Source: Scleroderma bovista
Lineage: Eukaryota > Basidiomycota > Agaricomycetes > Boletales > Sclerodermataceae
Length of the DNA stretch: 64,000 nt
Assembly: GCA_037178675.1 (NCBI GenBank)
Contig: JAYMGJ010000194.1
Location: 1-64,000, forward strand
Direction: 5' to 3'
The notes under the pieces were generated by a model. The model was not told the origin of the DNA, made no database searches, and saw nothing but the letters and a program-made list of their open reading frames with translations. Position numbers and translations under genes: made by a program. Within the stretch, counting starts at the first letter, position 1. Every line of letters begins with the position of its first letter. Shown one piece after another: positions 1 through 9,128 of the stretch.

Positions 1-1172
1 CTGTCGACGAAGAGAAACGGGATCCCTAGGCATAGTGTACCGATGACGATTTCCAGCACTGTGCGGAGGATCGGCATGTGCTTTGCAGTGTGCATATGGC
101 TGATGTCATGGGGTAGAGGTCTGTGCGGCCTGAAGTGGACCTGGCGCCAATGTGCTGCGTGTGCAAGATAAGACGGGGATTCCATGCAGTCAATGCAAAA
201 ACGGGACGTACCGACTCGTAATAGGATTCGCGCGACCATGCGTGTGTATGAAAGACTAGATTGCTGGGCAGGATCTGTAGAGGAACTATCAGAAACGGCA
301 AGACAGTGTAGGGATGCACCGTGGCCGCACCATTGAGTAGTCTGATGAGTTCCTGACATTCCTCCTGGCTAAACGGAGGCTGGATGGGCTGGGGATGCGC
401 AAGAAGCCTATCGGTATACGACCAATGAAGGGCGTCGGCGGCCTCTTGTGTCGACGGGCGTGTAAGAACGACATAAGCAGGGTGCATCTCGACATAGGAC
501 CAGTATCTAAACTCGTCATCGAGCCCTGTAAAAAACATGAGCACCTCCGATATCAACGAAGTGTTAGGTACGAGAACGCACCATCGTCTTCTCCAGATAG
601 AGGTAGATCATCAGAAGGCATCTCGTTCAGAACGCGACGGTACCTATGGTCCACCCAATAAATGACAAGCCGTCCGGACGTCTTCTGTCTCCTCCATCCC
701 GTCGCGCTGTAGCTCGGCCTAACCCATATTTCGCATCCCTCCGGCACACTGTCCACCGTATCAATCGCACTCGTGACCTGGTTGAGTTTGGAAAAGTTTC
801 GCAGATCAAGGTCGGTGGTTGCGCTTTTACGTGGGTTGCCAAAGTATCTGAGTCCGTGGGGAAGTATGTACTCGAACCATCCGCGGTCGGCGTAGGGCGT
901 CGTGACTGACCTGTAGCTGTAGTTCCTTGCGGATCCGTTCATGTCGAATTGGGGTGGTTGTACCCATTGGGGAGTGGGTTGGGTGACAGGGGGGTTGGAG
1001 GAGCGGAAGGAAGTGTCGATGGGTGGCGTTGACGGATGGGATACGAGGGGCCGACGTTCGCTGAAACCCGCAAGGAGATTGAGCCATAGTTACCAAGTAG
1101 TTCCTCTGTCCGTGGAGAGGTAGACCCGTGATCTGCAGCCAGTGACTGTTTGCTTCTGCATAGCTGTGCCAC
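1..1172 (-). CDS. WW-like domain protein of Agaricomycetes, 3' end beyond window
   Basis: Four exons can be joined on the minus strand: about 1172-964, 910-582, 525-213 and 140-1. The introns are 911-963, 526-581 (donor GTGCGT) and 141-212 (donor GTACGT). The spliced product has a Ser/Pro-rich N-terminus containing YGSISL, then a WW-like module (RGWFEYILPHGLRYFGNPRK), a DLDLRN stretch, the segment CEIWVRPSY, and PPFSQEECQELIRLLNG. It ends in a hydrophobic membrane-like segment (LEIVIGTLCLGIPFLF) at the window edge. This order matches a large family of uncharacterised Agaricomycete proteins with a WW-like domain and a C-terminal membrane segment. The function is unknown; WW folds usually bind proline-rich ligands. 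The start is uncertain: the open frame at 1172 begins with GTG, so the true ATG may lie in an upstream exon. A further 45-nt in-frame intron near 255-310 is possible. Confidence 0.6.
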
Positions 1173-1261
1173 TGCCCTGACCCAGCAAGTGCGACAGGCG
1201 AACAGAAGCTTACGCTTAGTTCATTGGAACAACTGTGGGGATCTAGTCCTGATACAACCTT

Positions 1262-1609
1262 ATGCCTACGTTACCCTTACAGTTAGTCACGATACGTCCC
1301 TACGAGTTCTCCTTCGATCAGGCAGGTCGCCTGACAGTCACTTACGATACCTGTCACCCCCTTCCTCTTTCGCCTGCTCAAGAAGCTGCCAGAGAAGCAG
1401 ACTTCAAAAGGATTGAGCAGACGAACACTGCCTTCCACCGTTACAACCTCGTCATCGAGGATCTTGCAGAACTCTTCCTCGACAACCCCCGCTTCTACGT
1501 CGAAGCCGATCCCGCCCTCCCGCTTGCACGTCGCCGTTCGTTTCGAGCTTCCCGTCTCCACCCCGCACGCCCCCGAAGCGCCCCCTACTCGCGTTACCAC
1601 CCATATTAA
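1262..1609 (+). CDS. Short ORF upstream of Gypsy gag
   Basis: This 115-codon frame ends in TAA only four bases before the gag ATG. Residues 30-80 look like real coding sequence (acidic, helical, with EAAREADFKRIEQ and ELFLDNPRFYV). After about residue 85 it becomes an Arg/Pro/Ser-rich tail suggestive of a frameshift, because the alternative plus frame continues with FELPVSTPHAPEAPPTRV. It may be a leader or ORF0 of the element or the decayed start of a longer Gag. I do not recognise a domain. Confidence 0.4.
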   Translation: MPTLPLQLVTIRPYEFSFDQAGRLTVTYDTCHPLPLSPAQEAAREADFKRIEQTNTAFHRYNLVIEDLAELFLDNPRFYVEADPALPLARRRSFRASRLHPARPRSAPYSRYHPY

Positions 1610-1612
1610 GCG

Positions 1613-2599
1613 ATGGCTGATGCGCTTCAGAACCTCCTCCAACAGTTTGCGCAAGGTCAAATTGACCTCCAGAACAGTATCCAGGCCCTTGCCAATGCGC
1701 AGCAGGGTCTCGCTCCCGCGGCACCGGCGGTATCTCGGGCCGCCAAGAAGATTGTCGCTGAACCTGGGAATTACAATGGCTCCCCCCAGGATTTCAGAGT
1801 TTGGTGGAGCAAGATGAAGTTGTGGGTTCTGATGAACCAGAGGAGCGGCCTCCTCACAAAAAATAGCGAAATAATGGCGGCCGTGCTCTCTAGGTTTGAA
1901 GGACCTAAAGCTGGGCGTTGGGCCCAGGCCAAACTGGACTACTATATGGGTCCAGGAGTAGATTACCCCACTTGGGACGAGTTACAGGCCGAAGTAACAG
2001 GGTTCTTCGTACCTGGCAACAATGCAGACTGGGCTAGGTCCCAGCTGTTGAAGTTGCGCCAAGGACCTTGTCAGCGAGTGGATGATTTCCTCGCGACTTT
2101 TGAGTCGCTGAGAGTTGAGAGCGGATGCCCTGACGCTTACGCAAGGGACCTGCTCGAAAGAGGAGTACAGAGGCAGGTCCTCCAGCAGGTGTACCTTCTG
2201 GGCAAGGACTGCTCCACCTATGACAGGCTAGCCACCTCGGTTAGGACTGTCAGAAGAGCTCAGGAGCTCTTCTTGATCAATACGCAGGGCGGAGCCCACT
2301 ATTATCAACAGGGGAGTACAGCCTCCTCCTCTTACGGAGTCACGCCGGGCGCTGGCGCCCCAATGGATATCGGCGCTGCACAGCAGCAAAACCAGCAAAG
2401 GAGTAAAGGGCTCCAATGCTACAACTGCCAGGGATTTGGGCACATCGCTTGCGAATGTACCCAACCGCATCGCCCGCATCGAGGGCAACCCCAGCAAGCT
2501 CGGGCTGCACAGCCCCCGCCTGACGACGAACGCATCAATGCTGTTCGCGGCATGTCCTTCTCCGAAATGAGGGACTATTTCAAGAATTTAAAAGATTAG
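1613..2599 (+). CDS. gag: Gag polyprotein of Gypsy element
   Basis: A 328-residue open frame. The N-terminal 40 residues are Gln-rich and helical. Residues about 60-200 are a retrotransposon Gag capsid-like domain (FRVWWSKMKLWV, WAQAKLDYYMG, LRQGPCQRVDDFLATFESLR). A CCHC zinc knuckle sits near residues 270-283, reading CYNC-QGFG-H-IACE-C, followed by a basic His/Pro/Arg tail and an acidic end. Gag would form the virus-like particle and bind element RNA through the knuckle. The ATG at 1613 is chosen because it directly precedes conserved sequence. The frame is intact, so this part looks younger than the truncated pol. The next ORF starts 14 bases after the stop in the -1 frame. Confidence 0.85.
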   Translation: MADALQNLLQQFAQGQIDLQNSIQALANAQQGLAPAAPAVSRAAKKIVAEPGNYNGSPQDFRVWWSKMKLWVLMNQRSGLLTKNSEIMAAVLSRFEGPKAGRWAQAKLDYYMGPGVDYPTWDELQAEVTGFFVPGNNADWARSQLLKLRQGPCQRVDDFLATFESLRVESGCPDAYARDLLERGVQRQVLQQVYLLGKDCSTYDRLATSVRTVRRAQELFLINTQGGAHYYQQGSTASSSYGVTPGAGAPMDIGAAQQQNQQRSKGLQCYNCQGFGHIACECTQPHRPHRGQPQQARAAQPPPDDERINAVRGMSFSEMRDYFKNLKD

Positions 2600-2613
2600 A
2601 GAGTGAGGATACA

Positions 2614-3549
2614 ATGGGCACCCTCGCTCTCGAGTCTGAATTGGACAGTGCTGTAAGAATCCTGGACTATCGTCTGTCTTGTGCTAAGTCTCCTGAAGCA
2701 CAGAATATTTATAAATACCGCATTTCTCTTCTCTCCCGTAAAATACAGAAAACCCACAAAAAATCCCCTTCCGTAGTCTCTCCTGTCTCTGCTTCCTTCA
2801 ACAAGTACTCTGTTTTGTCTGTAGATACTGTGGACTGTAGTGACTCGTCTGTATCTATTGCACCCTCTAAGGGAGTCCCTGCAAAAGGCTCGGCACCGGA
2901 GGTTAAATTGAGTGTGCTTAATTCCCTGTCGAATAAAGTTCTTTCTTCCCCTTTGGCATCTGAGGAACCGGAAAGTCCCGCCGGAACCGAAGAAGTTTCT
3001 TTCTTGGACTTGCGAAGGTCCTTCACAGTGGAACGTGAAGTGGCAGTACCGGTCCGCATTCGCGGCCCCCTTAACGTTATTGAGGTAGATGCCCTGCTAG
3101 ACAGTGGCGCTACTGGTTGTTTTGTTGACAAGAGCTGGGCTCTTGATAGACGTTTGAGGTTATCTAAGCTGGTGAAGCCTGTTCCAGTGCTTAATGTCGA
3201 TGGCACCAGGAACCAGGAAGGCGACATCACGCACTATGTATTACTTACAGTCGGTATTGGGAAACACGCTGAGAAGCTGTGGTGTGCAGTCACCTGCCTT
3301 GGAAAGGTCCCCCTTATCCTCGGCCACACTTGGCTTAGAAAGCATAATCCCGATATTGATTGGGTAACCGGACAAGTTAACTTAACTAGGTGTCCTCCCG
3401 AGTGCAAGTCACTCTTGGAGACATGCTTCGCTAAATTATTACGCGAAAACGAATCTCAGGAAACTTGGGTTCAGGCTTTAAAAGCTCACAAGTCAAAGGT
3501 TGCTATTGATGAGACAACCCTTGAAGAAGCTCAGAAGCTTGTTCCCTGA
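2614..3549 (+). CDS. Retropepsin-like aspartic protease ORF of Gypsy element
   Basis: A 311-residue frame. The first 120 residues are a Ser/Lys-rich linker of low complexity. Residues about 135-260 form a retroviral-type aspartic protease with the active-site motif LLDSGATGCFVDK and the later flap-like VPLILGHTWLRKHNPDIDW segment. The frame stops at TGA (3547-3549), yet the same frame continues past the stop with YWEYLDVFSKKASE and the start of the RT region to about 3660. The stop is therefore probably a nonsense mutation inside a former protease-RT polyprotein. The protease would mature Gag and Pol. It lies in the -1 frame relative to gag, so expression would need frameshifting or reinitiation. 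Confidence 0.8.
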   Translation: MGTLALESELDSAVRILDYRLSCAKSPEAQNIYKYRISLLSRKIQKTHKKSPSVVSPVSASFNKYSVLSVDTVDCSDSSVSIAPSKGVPAKGSAPEVKLSVLNSLSNKVLSSPLASEEPESPAGTEEVSFLDLRRSFTVEREVAVPVRIRGPLNVIEVDALLDSGATGCFVDKSWALDRRLRLSKLVKPVPVLNVDGTRNQEGDITHYVLLTVGIGKHAEKLWCAVTCLGKVPLILGHTWLRKHNPDIDWVTGQVNLTRCPPECKSLLETCFAKLLRENESQETWVQALKAHKSKVAIDETTLEEAQKLVP

Positions 3550-3689
3550 GAGTACTGGGAGTATTTAGACGTCTTCTCGAAGAAGGCATCTGAATGCATG
3601 CCGCTTAGAAAGCCGTGGGATCATGGCATAGACCTCAGAAATGGTTTTCCACCTAAGCTCCCCTTACCAATCACTTACCAATCATCCTT

Positions 3690-5846
3690 CAAATCATGCT
3701 TATCATGCTGCTTATCCATTCATGACTCATGCCCCTATGATTCATATGCATTATGTCATTGCATATGCTCATTTAGCTTCGATCTACTCATCCCATGCTT
3801 TTCCCCCCTCTATTTTGGGCCCCATGCAATGATTTTTCCATATTCTTGGTTATGCACCCCTTTTTACCTATGTTTTTGCTCATTCCCTTGGCTCAGCAGC
3901 TTGTTCAGGCTCTCCCCATTGATGACTCAGCCTGATTACACTGCTTATTGATCGCATTCTAAGGTAGCTACATAGTTGGGGCAGGATGTAATGCTGGTGC
4001 TGGTATTTCTCGTGTTTGAGGCCTAACTATTGGTATGCCTAATTAGGCTCTTATTGTGGGAACTATAGGTGCGCCCTCTTTGTTGATTGTAACTTGTTCC
4101 TCCACTCTGAGTATGACTGACGCATTTCCAGTGAGTGCTCCCCAGCTTCCATGGCTTGTCAACAAGGGTTTTCAATGTTCCAATTATGTTCCTTGCATGT
4201 CGCATTCACTGTAGTGCATTGCCTTTGCCCAGGTAATCTCAATCTGGCATTCAATTGTAGATCATGTTTTCCACCCTCTGCATCAATGGCCAAGCCTCAG
4301 GACTAACAGGCATGCTTTCGAGGGGTTTTGAGTGATTGGGCACATCCGTAGTAAGTCATTTCATCTTCTCACGCTTAATTGATTTGACTTAGAGTTTTCT
4401 GTGCCAATGTCGACGTTGTTGTGAAACTCTGGGGACTTGGTTGGTGATACATGTGGAACAGGTGAGCAATCTCGCAATTTCTTGTTCTGCACATGCTGAC
4501 TATCTCTAGCTACACATGTCAACTCGCGGGCGACTCATCAAGAATCAAGACACCACCATGCGGACAACAACAGCCACTATCCCAGCATGTCAATGTTGGT
4601 GTTAACAGGCCCACCATTGTGTGGATAACAATGGCTGCCATGACCATGATCAGCCATTGAACAGATGACGGCAATGACAATGACAGTCATGACTGCCCAT
4701 CACACAATCAGCGGTATGACATTGACAACAGCCATAACCACAACCATGCAGCAAGCAGTGTGATATCAACATCACTGGGCAGCTAGTGCTGCCACAGCAA
4801 CCAATGATATTGGTGACTATGATTGGTGGAGCCAGTGGGGTGGTGATGATGACAACACAGCAGCCAGGGCTTTTGCAGCAACAAACGTTGTTGACAACTA
4901 TGGGCAGGGAGCCAGTGGGATGGCAATGATGATGACACAGCAGCCAGCACTGCCATGGCAACAGACAACATGGGGGACGACAATAAATTAATTAGATTGT
5001 ATAGATAAATACAAGAATATATCCAGATTTTGTCCCACTAAAGAGGCTTGAGGGACCTCCTAGGAGGGATGTAAAACCCTCAATGAGCCTTCCTATGATG
5101 CTGCCAATCTCACCCAATTTACCCAAGAGACTGGTGTGAGGGATGTAATAATACCCTCAGCACACCTTCCCCACAATGTTGATCAGGCCCAATAAACTGC
5201 CATCAGGGGCCCTCAACCATTTCTGGAATTGGCAGGAACCTCCCCCTGAAGGGGGCATCTATTAGGTACATTGTTAGGTACACAAAAAATATATCTAAAG
5301 ACCGTGGGAATGCCAAAAAACTGCTGCCAAGGGTGGTGCTGCCTAGGTGTCAACTCCGTTGGAGCAATCCTCAATACTTCAATCAGTGCTCAATCAATGC
5401 TTTCATGGTATATCATGATACATAAATGTCTTCAACACTGACTTCTCTCTGATAAACATGTGGTAGCTTTGCTATAGTACATAAAACAGAACATCTGGCT
5501 TTCTTGTCCCCTCACCAGCTACTTGAGTTTCTCCAGAAGGTCTTCAACAAACTGATCATATATGTTCTGATCAGCTTTCTTACCCTCTGGAACTTTCATG
5601 ACCCCAAGCTTCAATTCTGTGGTATATTGGTCACGGTCATCAGGAAAATGGGGAGGTGCTGGCATGACCAGCCAGATATTACAAATAGATACAAGCATGA
5701 TTTAAACAAATAATTACTTAGCAACCATTATCCTTTGCTGATCAGACTGGTGTCATAATGTTGCATGTCTGATCCCCTCATGCCAGAAAGATAGCTCAGT
5801 GATGAGGACATATAATTATGGACAGATTTTTTGTGGGTTTATAAGC
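3690..5846. other. Non-genic AT-rich stretch with degenerate repeats
   Basis: No supported gene. 3690-3950 is pyrimidine/CAT-rich and directly follows the Gypsy break. 4540-4990 is a low-complexity block built from degenerate short repeats around CCAGCA, GGCAATGA and ACAACA, which creates spurious His/Cys-rich open frames on the minus strand. 5030-5260 has two loosely similar segments, each with 'gggatgtaa' followed by 'ccctca' and a 'ccttcc' run. Nothing else interpretable is seen. Confidence 0.5.
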
Positions 5847-6200
5847 CATTATCATCTGGCTTGCAGCCTGACATGCACTGATTGTGCATGTGTAATAATT
5901 CCATTGCTCTGAACAGGGAATCCCTAGGAATATCATTGTGTCATTTAATGATAACTCTATGGTATTCACTAACCAGATCATTATCATCTGGCTTGCAGCC
6001 TGACATGCACTGGTGGTGCATGTGTAATAATTCCATTGCTCTGAACAGGGAATCCCTAGGAATATCATTGTGTCATTCAATGGTAACCCTCTGGTATTCA
6101 CTGACCAGACCATCATCATCCTAACATGCACTGATAATATGCAGCTTACTCTGAACAAGGAATATCTATAAATGCCATTATAGTTCTGTCACCAAGTAAA
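5847..6200 (+). repeat. 132-bp tandem repeat, two good copies and one degenerate
   Basis: Copy 1 is 5847-5978 and copy 2 is 5979-6110. Both begin with CATTATCATCTGGCTTGCAG and share GAACAGGGAATCCCTAGG and the following ATATCATTGTGTCATT. A third, shortened and diverged copy runs from about 6108 to 6200 (ACATGCACTGATAATATG, CTCTGAACAAGGAATATCT). The 132-bp period is divisible by three and makes overlapping open frames on both strands, but no protein family is recognised. Confidence 0.85.
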
Positions 6201-6639
6201 TTAAATACTGATTAGTTCCTGTGCCCAGGTGATATTTTGCCCTACAGACAGTGTATCAAGCCTAATTTACCCTACAGAAAAGTACATTACTAGAGCCCTT
6301 TCAACTGTCCTCAACCCCATCAATCCATTATTGTCTGTAGTGTCACTGATCAGCCAACTACTAGTGAAATGCATGGGTACTACTACTACTAGTACTACTA
6401 TGCAGTGCAGTCTGATAGCTTATGTAAGCATACCCTATATGGCAATAGTTCATTTAGTATAACTCCAACACTCCCCCATAAACAGAGTGGGGTAACAGAT
6501 AGAAAGGATAGTGAAATCTAAGATATAGTACTTAGCTGAATCCAATAAAAATGTTGTTGTGAATGAATGTGTCTGATTCGAATAGAATATGAGACTTGTT
6601 GATCCAAAGGAAGTTTGTCCATTTGTGCCGTGACATCCA
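6201..6639. other. Non-genic, AT-rich
   Basis: No gene seen. It contains a short ACT trinucleotide run at about 6378-6400. Confidence 0.5.
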
Positions 6640-7348
6640 TGTCGTTACCCAATTTGGTAAGTCACATCGCGCTGGTATTGCAGTGTTGATTGCAATGCAT
6701 ACAGACTTCATCCATAGTCTCCATCACCACGTAGTCGCTCGCCCTGCATCCTACACTCGACAGTAAGTTCACCTAACCTTCTGACATGCTCTTTAGGTCT
6801 CCATATCGATCGGAGTGCATATGGCATTCAAGATAAGTGTTTGCACCATTTCGCGTTTGACTAACATTTGTACTAGGTACAATTTTGATCCTTCCGCATC
6901 AACGCCTGGGTCTACAGACCCTATAGGCACATTCCAAGCGGTTTCCAGGTGGCTGCATGGCACACATACGTCCTAGGTGAGTCATTTCGCATTCTGGCAT
7001 TTGGCTGACTTTTATTCGTTCAATCTTGAGTCTTCCATGTCACTGTTGCTGTCTGACAAGTCCATACGGATGATCTGCATGCTGGATGGGTGGCCCAGAC
7101 GACACTGGTAAGTCGTTGTCCCCTGTTCTTCGACTCTGGCACAAATGCTGACTTCCTACAGCCAGCAATGCTGCTTCGACTCTTTCTGAGTTGACATTGC
7201 CAATGCTAGTCATGCCGTCCACATCGCCATTGTCACCACTTCATCTGCCATTGCCATCACCAACCTTCTCCCCCTTGACACTTGGCGCAATCGCCTCGTC
7301 TCTGCTCTCAACTTGTCCGAAGACAATCGCTCAACTCGTGGTCTCTAG
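6640..7348 (+). repeat. Exon-like leader region of a repeat family (copy 1)
   Basis: The stretch contains repeated spliceosomal-looking junctions on the plus strand, for example CGTCCTAG followed by GTGAGT near 6975, and ACACTG followed by GTAAGT near 7110 with an acceptor CTACAG near 7160. Blocks with TTCCAGGTGGCTGCATGG and a following alanine/threonine-rich segment have recognisable counterparts in the same orientation at 23480-24070. The last part (7230-7340) also has a reverse-strand counterpart near 10430-10545. It looks like decayed exons of a multi-copy gene or transposon. No open frame runs through, and I recognise no domain. Confidence 0.55.
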
Positions 7349-8014
7349 CACCTTGACTGGCATGTTCCACAGTACATACAGGTCTCCATCTCCAATGCTG
7401 ACCCATTTCTGTCGACTAGTATGCTTGGACGTCTCCGTTTCGCACAGATTAGGTGAGTTTTGCATCCTTCATCCAATTTGATGCATTCTGACGTTCTCCA
7501 TTTCATTTACAGCCGTTTGTGTGTCATTTCCAATGCTGTGCATGTCCCTGTGCCCTCTCAACCTGACCATGTGGTCTCCAACATCGTTTGGACCATCTGG
7601 GCTCTGCCTTGCAGCCTCCACAGGTGAGTTTGGTGTCTTCGAGCTGTTTTGACATGTGTTGATGCTTTCTGTTTTGTTTTCAGCTGTTTTCACGTTGTCT
7701 GCAATGCTCTGTATGTCCGTGCACACGATTGACACATCTGTTGGGTTTCCGAAGGTGTTTGGCCCATCTGGACACTGCCTTGCAGCCTTGATAGGTGAGT
7801 CTGGCGGTTTGGTCTTCTTTCGAGGTGTACTGACGTTCTCTGGTGAGTTTGTAGGCTTTATCGTGTCTGTATCAACACTTGGCACGTCCCCAGTGCCCGC
7901 TCGATGTGTCCGTCTGGCTCCCAAGGCCATCCATCTCGACTCTGCCGCGTTTCGGGTCTCCAATGCCCAGGTATGTCCCTGCACCTTCACCACAGCTCAT
8001 CTCGACCATTTCAG
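7349..8014 (+). repeat. Tandem exon-like modules, 111 nt separated by 60-nt GT-AG spacers (plus strand)
   Basis: Exon-like blocks lie at about 7349-7452, 7513-7623 (111 nt), 7684-7794 (111 nt) and 7855-7970 (116 nt). They are separated by spacers 7453-7512, 7624-7683 and 7795-7854, each exactly 60 nt, each starting GTGAGT and ending AG. Two of the three (7453-7512 and 7795-7854) have a CTGAC branch-point-like motif. A fourth spacer, 7971-8014 (44 nt), starts GTATGT and ends CAG. The 111-nt blocks are similar to each other and stay open in the same phase; they encode a 37-residue repeat containing MLCMS, FGPSG and CLAA. Because 60 is divisible by three and some spacers lack stops, the frame can also be read through unspliced. 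The gene or element they belong to is unknown. Confidence 0.8.
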
Positions 8015-9128
8015 GTCTGTTTGATGCATTTGATGTGTCCACCTGACCTTCCAACTCATCCGCCTGGCCCCTCAACTCATCCATCTGACTCCTCGACCCA
8101 TCTGTTCGGTGTCCAGGGCGATTCGTGTCGCATGCACACCAACTCATGCTCCCAAGGCGTACATGCGGTATTCCACCACTACCCAGGTCCTCCAACTCAT
8201 TCAGGGTGCCTGCAGACTTGATTCCTCGGCCTGCATCTCCATCTGCCTCATCAACGCTTACATGCTTGCTCGTACCCCTCTTGCAGCTCTCCGACTCGAC
8301 TCCTTCAGCATCCTCAGTCTCTCTCAACTCACTTGGACGATGCACACACTCAGGTGTTGCTAGGACTCCCAGTGGGTCTGTTGTGTCCATGGCTGCAGCC
8401 TCAATCACCTTCGTGTGGTATATTTTCCAATTTCATCCGTTTGGTGTGAGCTCGGGAATTTTGACCTCTTCACTTGTTTCTCCAGTAGGTTATATTTCTT
8501 CTGGTCCTTTTCCTTTCCTTCTGGCTAGGCAGAGCCAGGGCTCATAAATACAGAAATGCCAGAAAGGTCGACAACACTACGTGTGTGCCTTGAGGGCACG
8601 AAAACGCAAGCAGGCGAAGTTGAAGACTGGCTGCTTGGGCGACGGCGACAGTACAGGCACAAAGTTGGATGCTAGAGATGTGAGACGTGACATAGTGGTG
8701 ATGGATGGCCTTGGAAACCAGTCAGATGCGTCAAGGGAGCACAGGGACATGCCAGACATTTGAAATGGCACAGATACAACTGCAGAGATGACAGAGCCCA
8801 TCAGTACATGTTGATATGCTATGAAAATGTGAAACTTACCTGTTGAAACGGGGAGAAGCAACAAGGTCGAGCCCAGAAGCCATGTGGGCACACCAAACAT
8901 GTGCACAGATGCATATACCATTGCAAACCATGCAAATATGGCTATAAATACACAGGAATGTATCAGTACATGCCCAGCAGACCCAATGCGGCCAGACCTG
9001 CCTGGTGGCAGCAGGCTGTGCACAGGGGAGTCGGGCAGACTCCAGCATCTTGAAGATATGTAGAAGACATGCATATGTGTGCACAGCATTGCCAAAGACT
9101 TGAGAGGGCATCAGAATGGCCAATGTAC
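8015..9128. other. Centre between the two inverted module arrays
   Basis: From 8015 to about 8420 decayed plus-strand module-like sequence continues (C/T-rich, CTCGACTC, CATCTG). 8420-8580 is T/C-rich unique sequence. From about 8580 onwards similar sequence appears on the minus strand (donor-like GTAAGT with exon end at 8840). No intact gene is seen; the long open frames here are by-products of the repeats. Confidence 0.5.

Larger units (their letters stand above)
1262..3690 (+). mobile_element. Gypsy-type LTR retrotransposon relic, 3'-truncated
   Basis: Order on the plus strand: a short leader ORF (1262-1609), gag (1613-2599), aspartic protease (2614-3549), then the first residues of the reverse-transcriptase region (about 3550-3660, with YLDVFSKKASE and KPWDHGIDLRNGFPPK). 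Homology stops abruptly near 3665-3690 and the rest of pol is absent. I could not find either LTR. The 5' side abuts the WW-like gene, so the leader may also be truncated. The order protease then RT, and the KPWDHGIDL signature, place it in Gypsy (Metaviridae) rather than Copia. Confidence 0.8.

Noticed and set aside
3598..3951. 117-codon plus frame after the Gypsy protease
   Set aside because: Only its first about 20 codons are RT-region sequence; the remainder is pyrimidine-rich non-coding DNA past the truncation.
4650..4983. His/Cys-rich minus-strand frames resembling a metal-binding protein
   Set aside because: They are produced by a low-complexity repeat; neighbouring frames look equally Cys/His-rich.
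7872..8408. Acidic 178-codon minus-strand frame
   Set aside because: It is antisense to the exon-like array, with composition fully explained by the repeat; no family resemblance.
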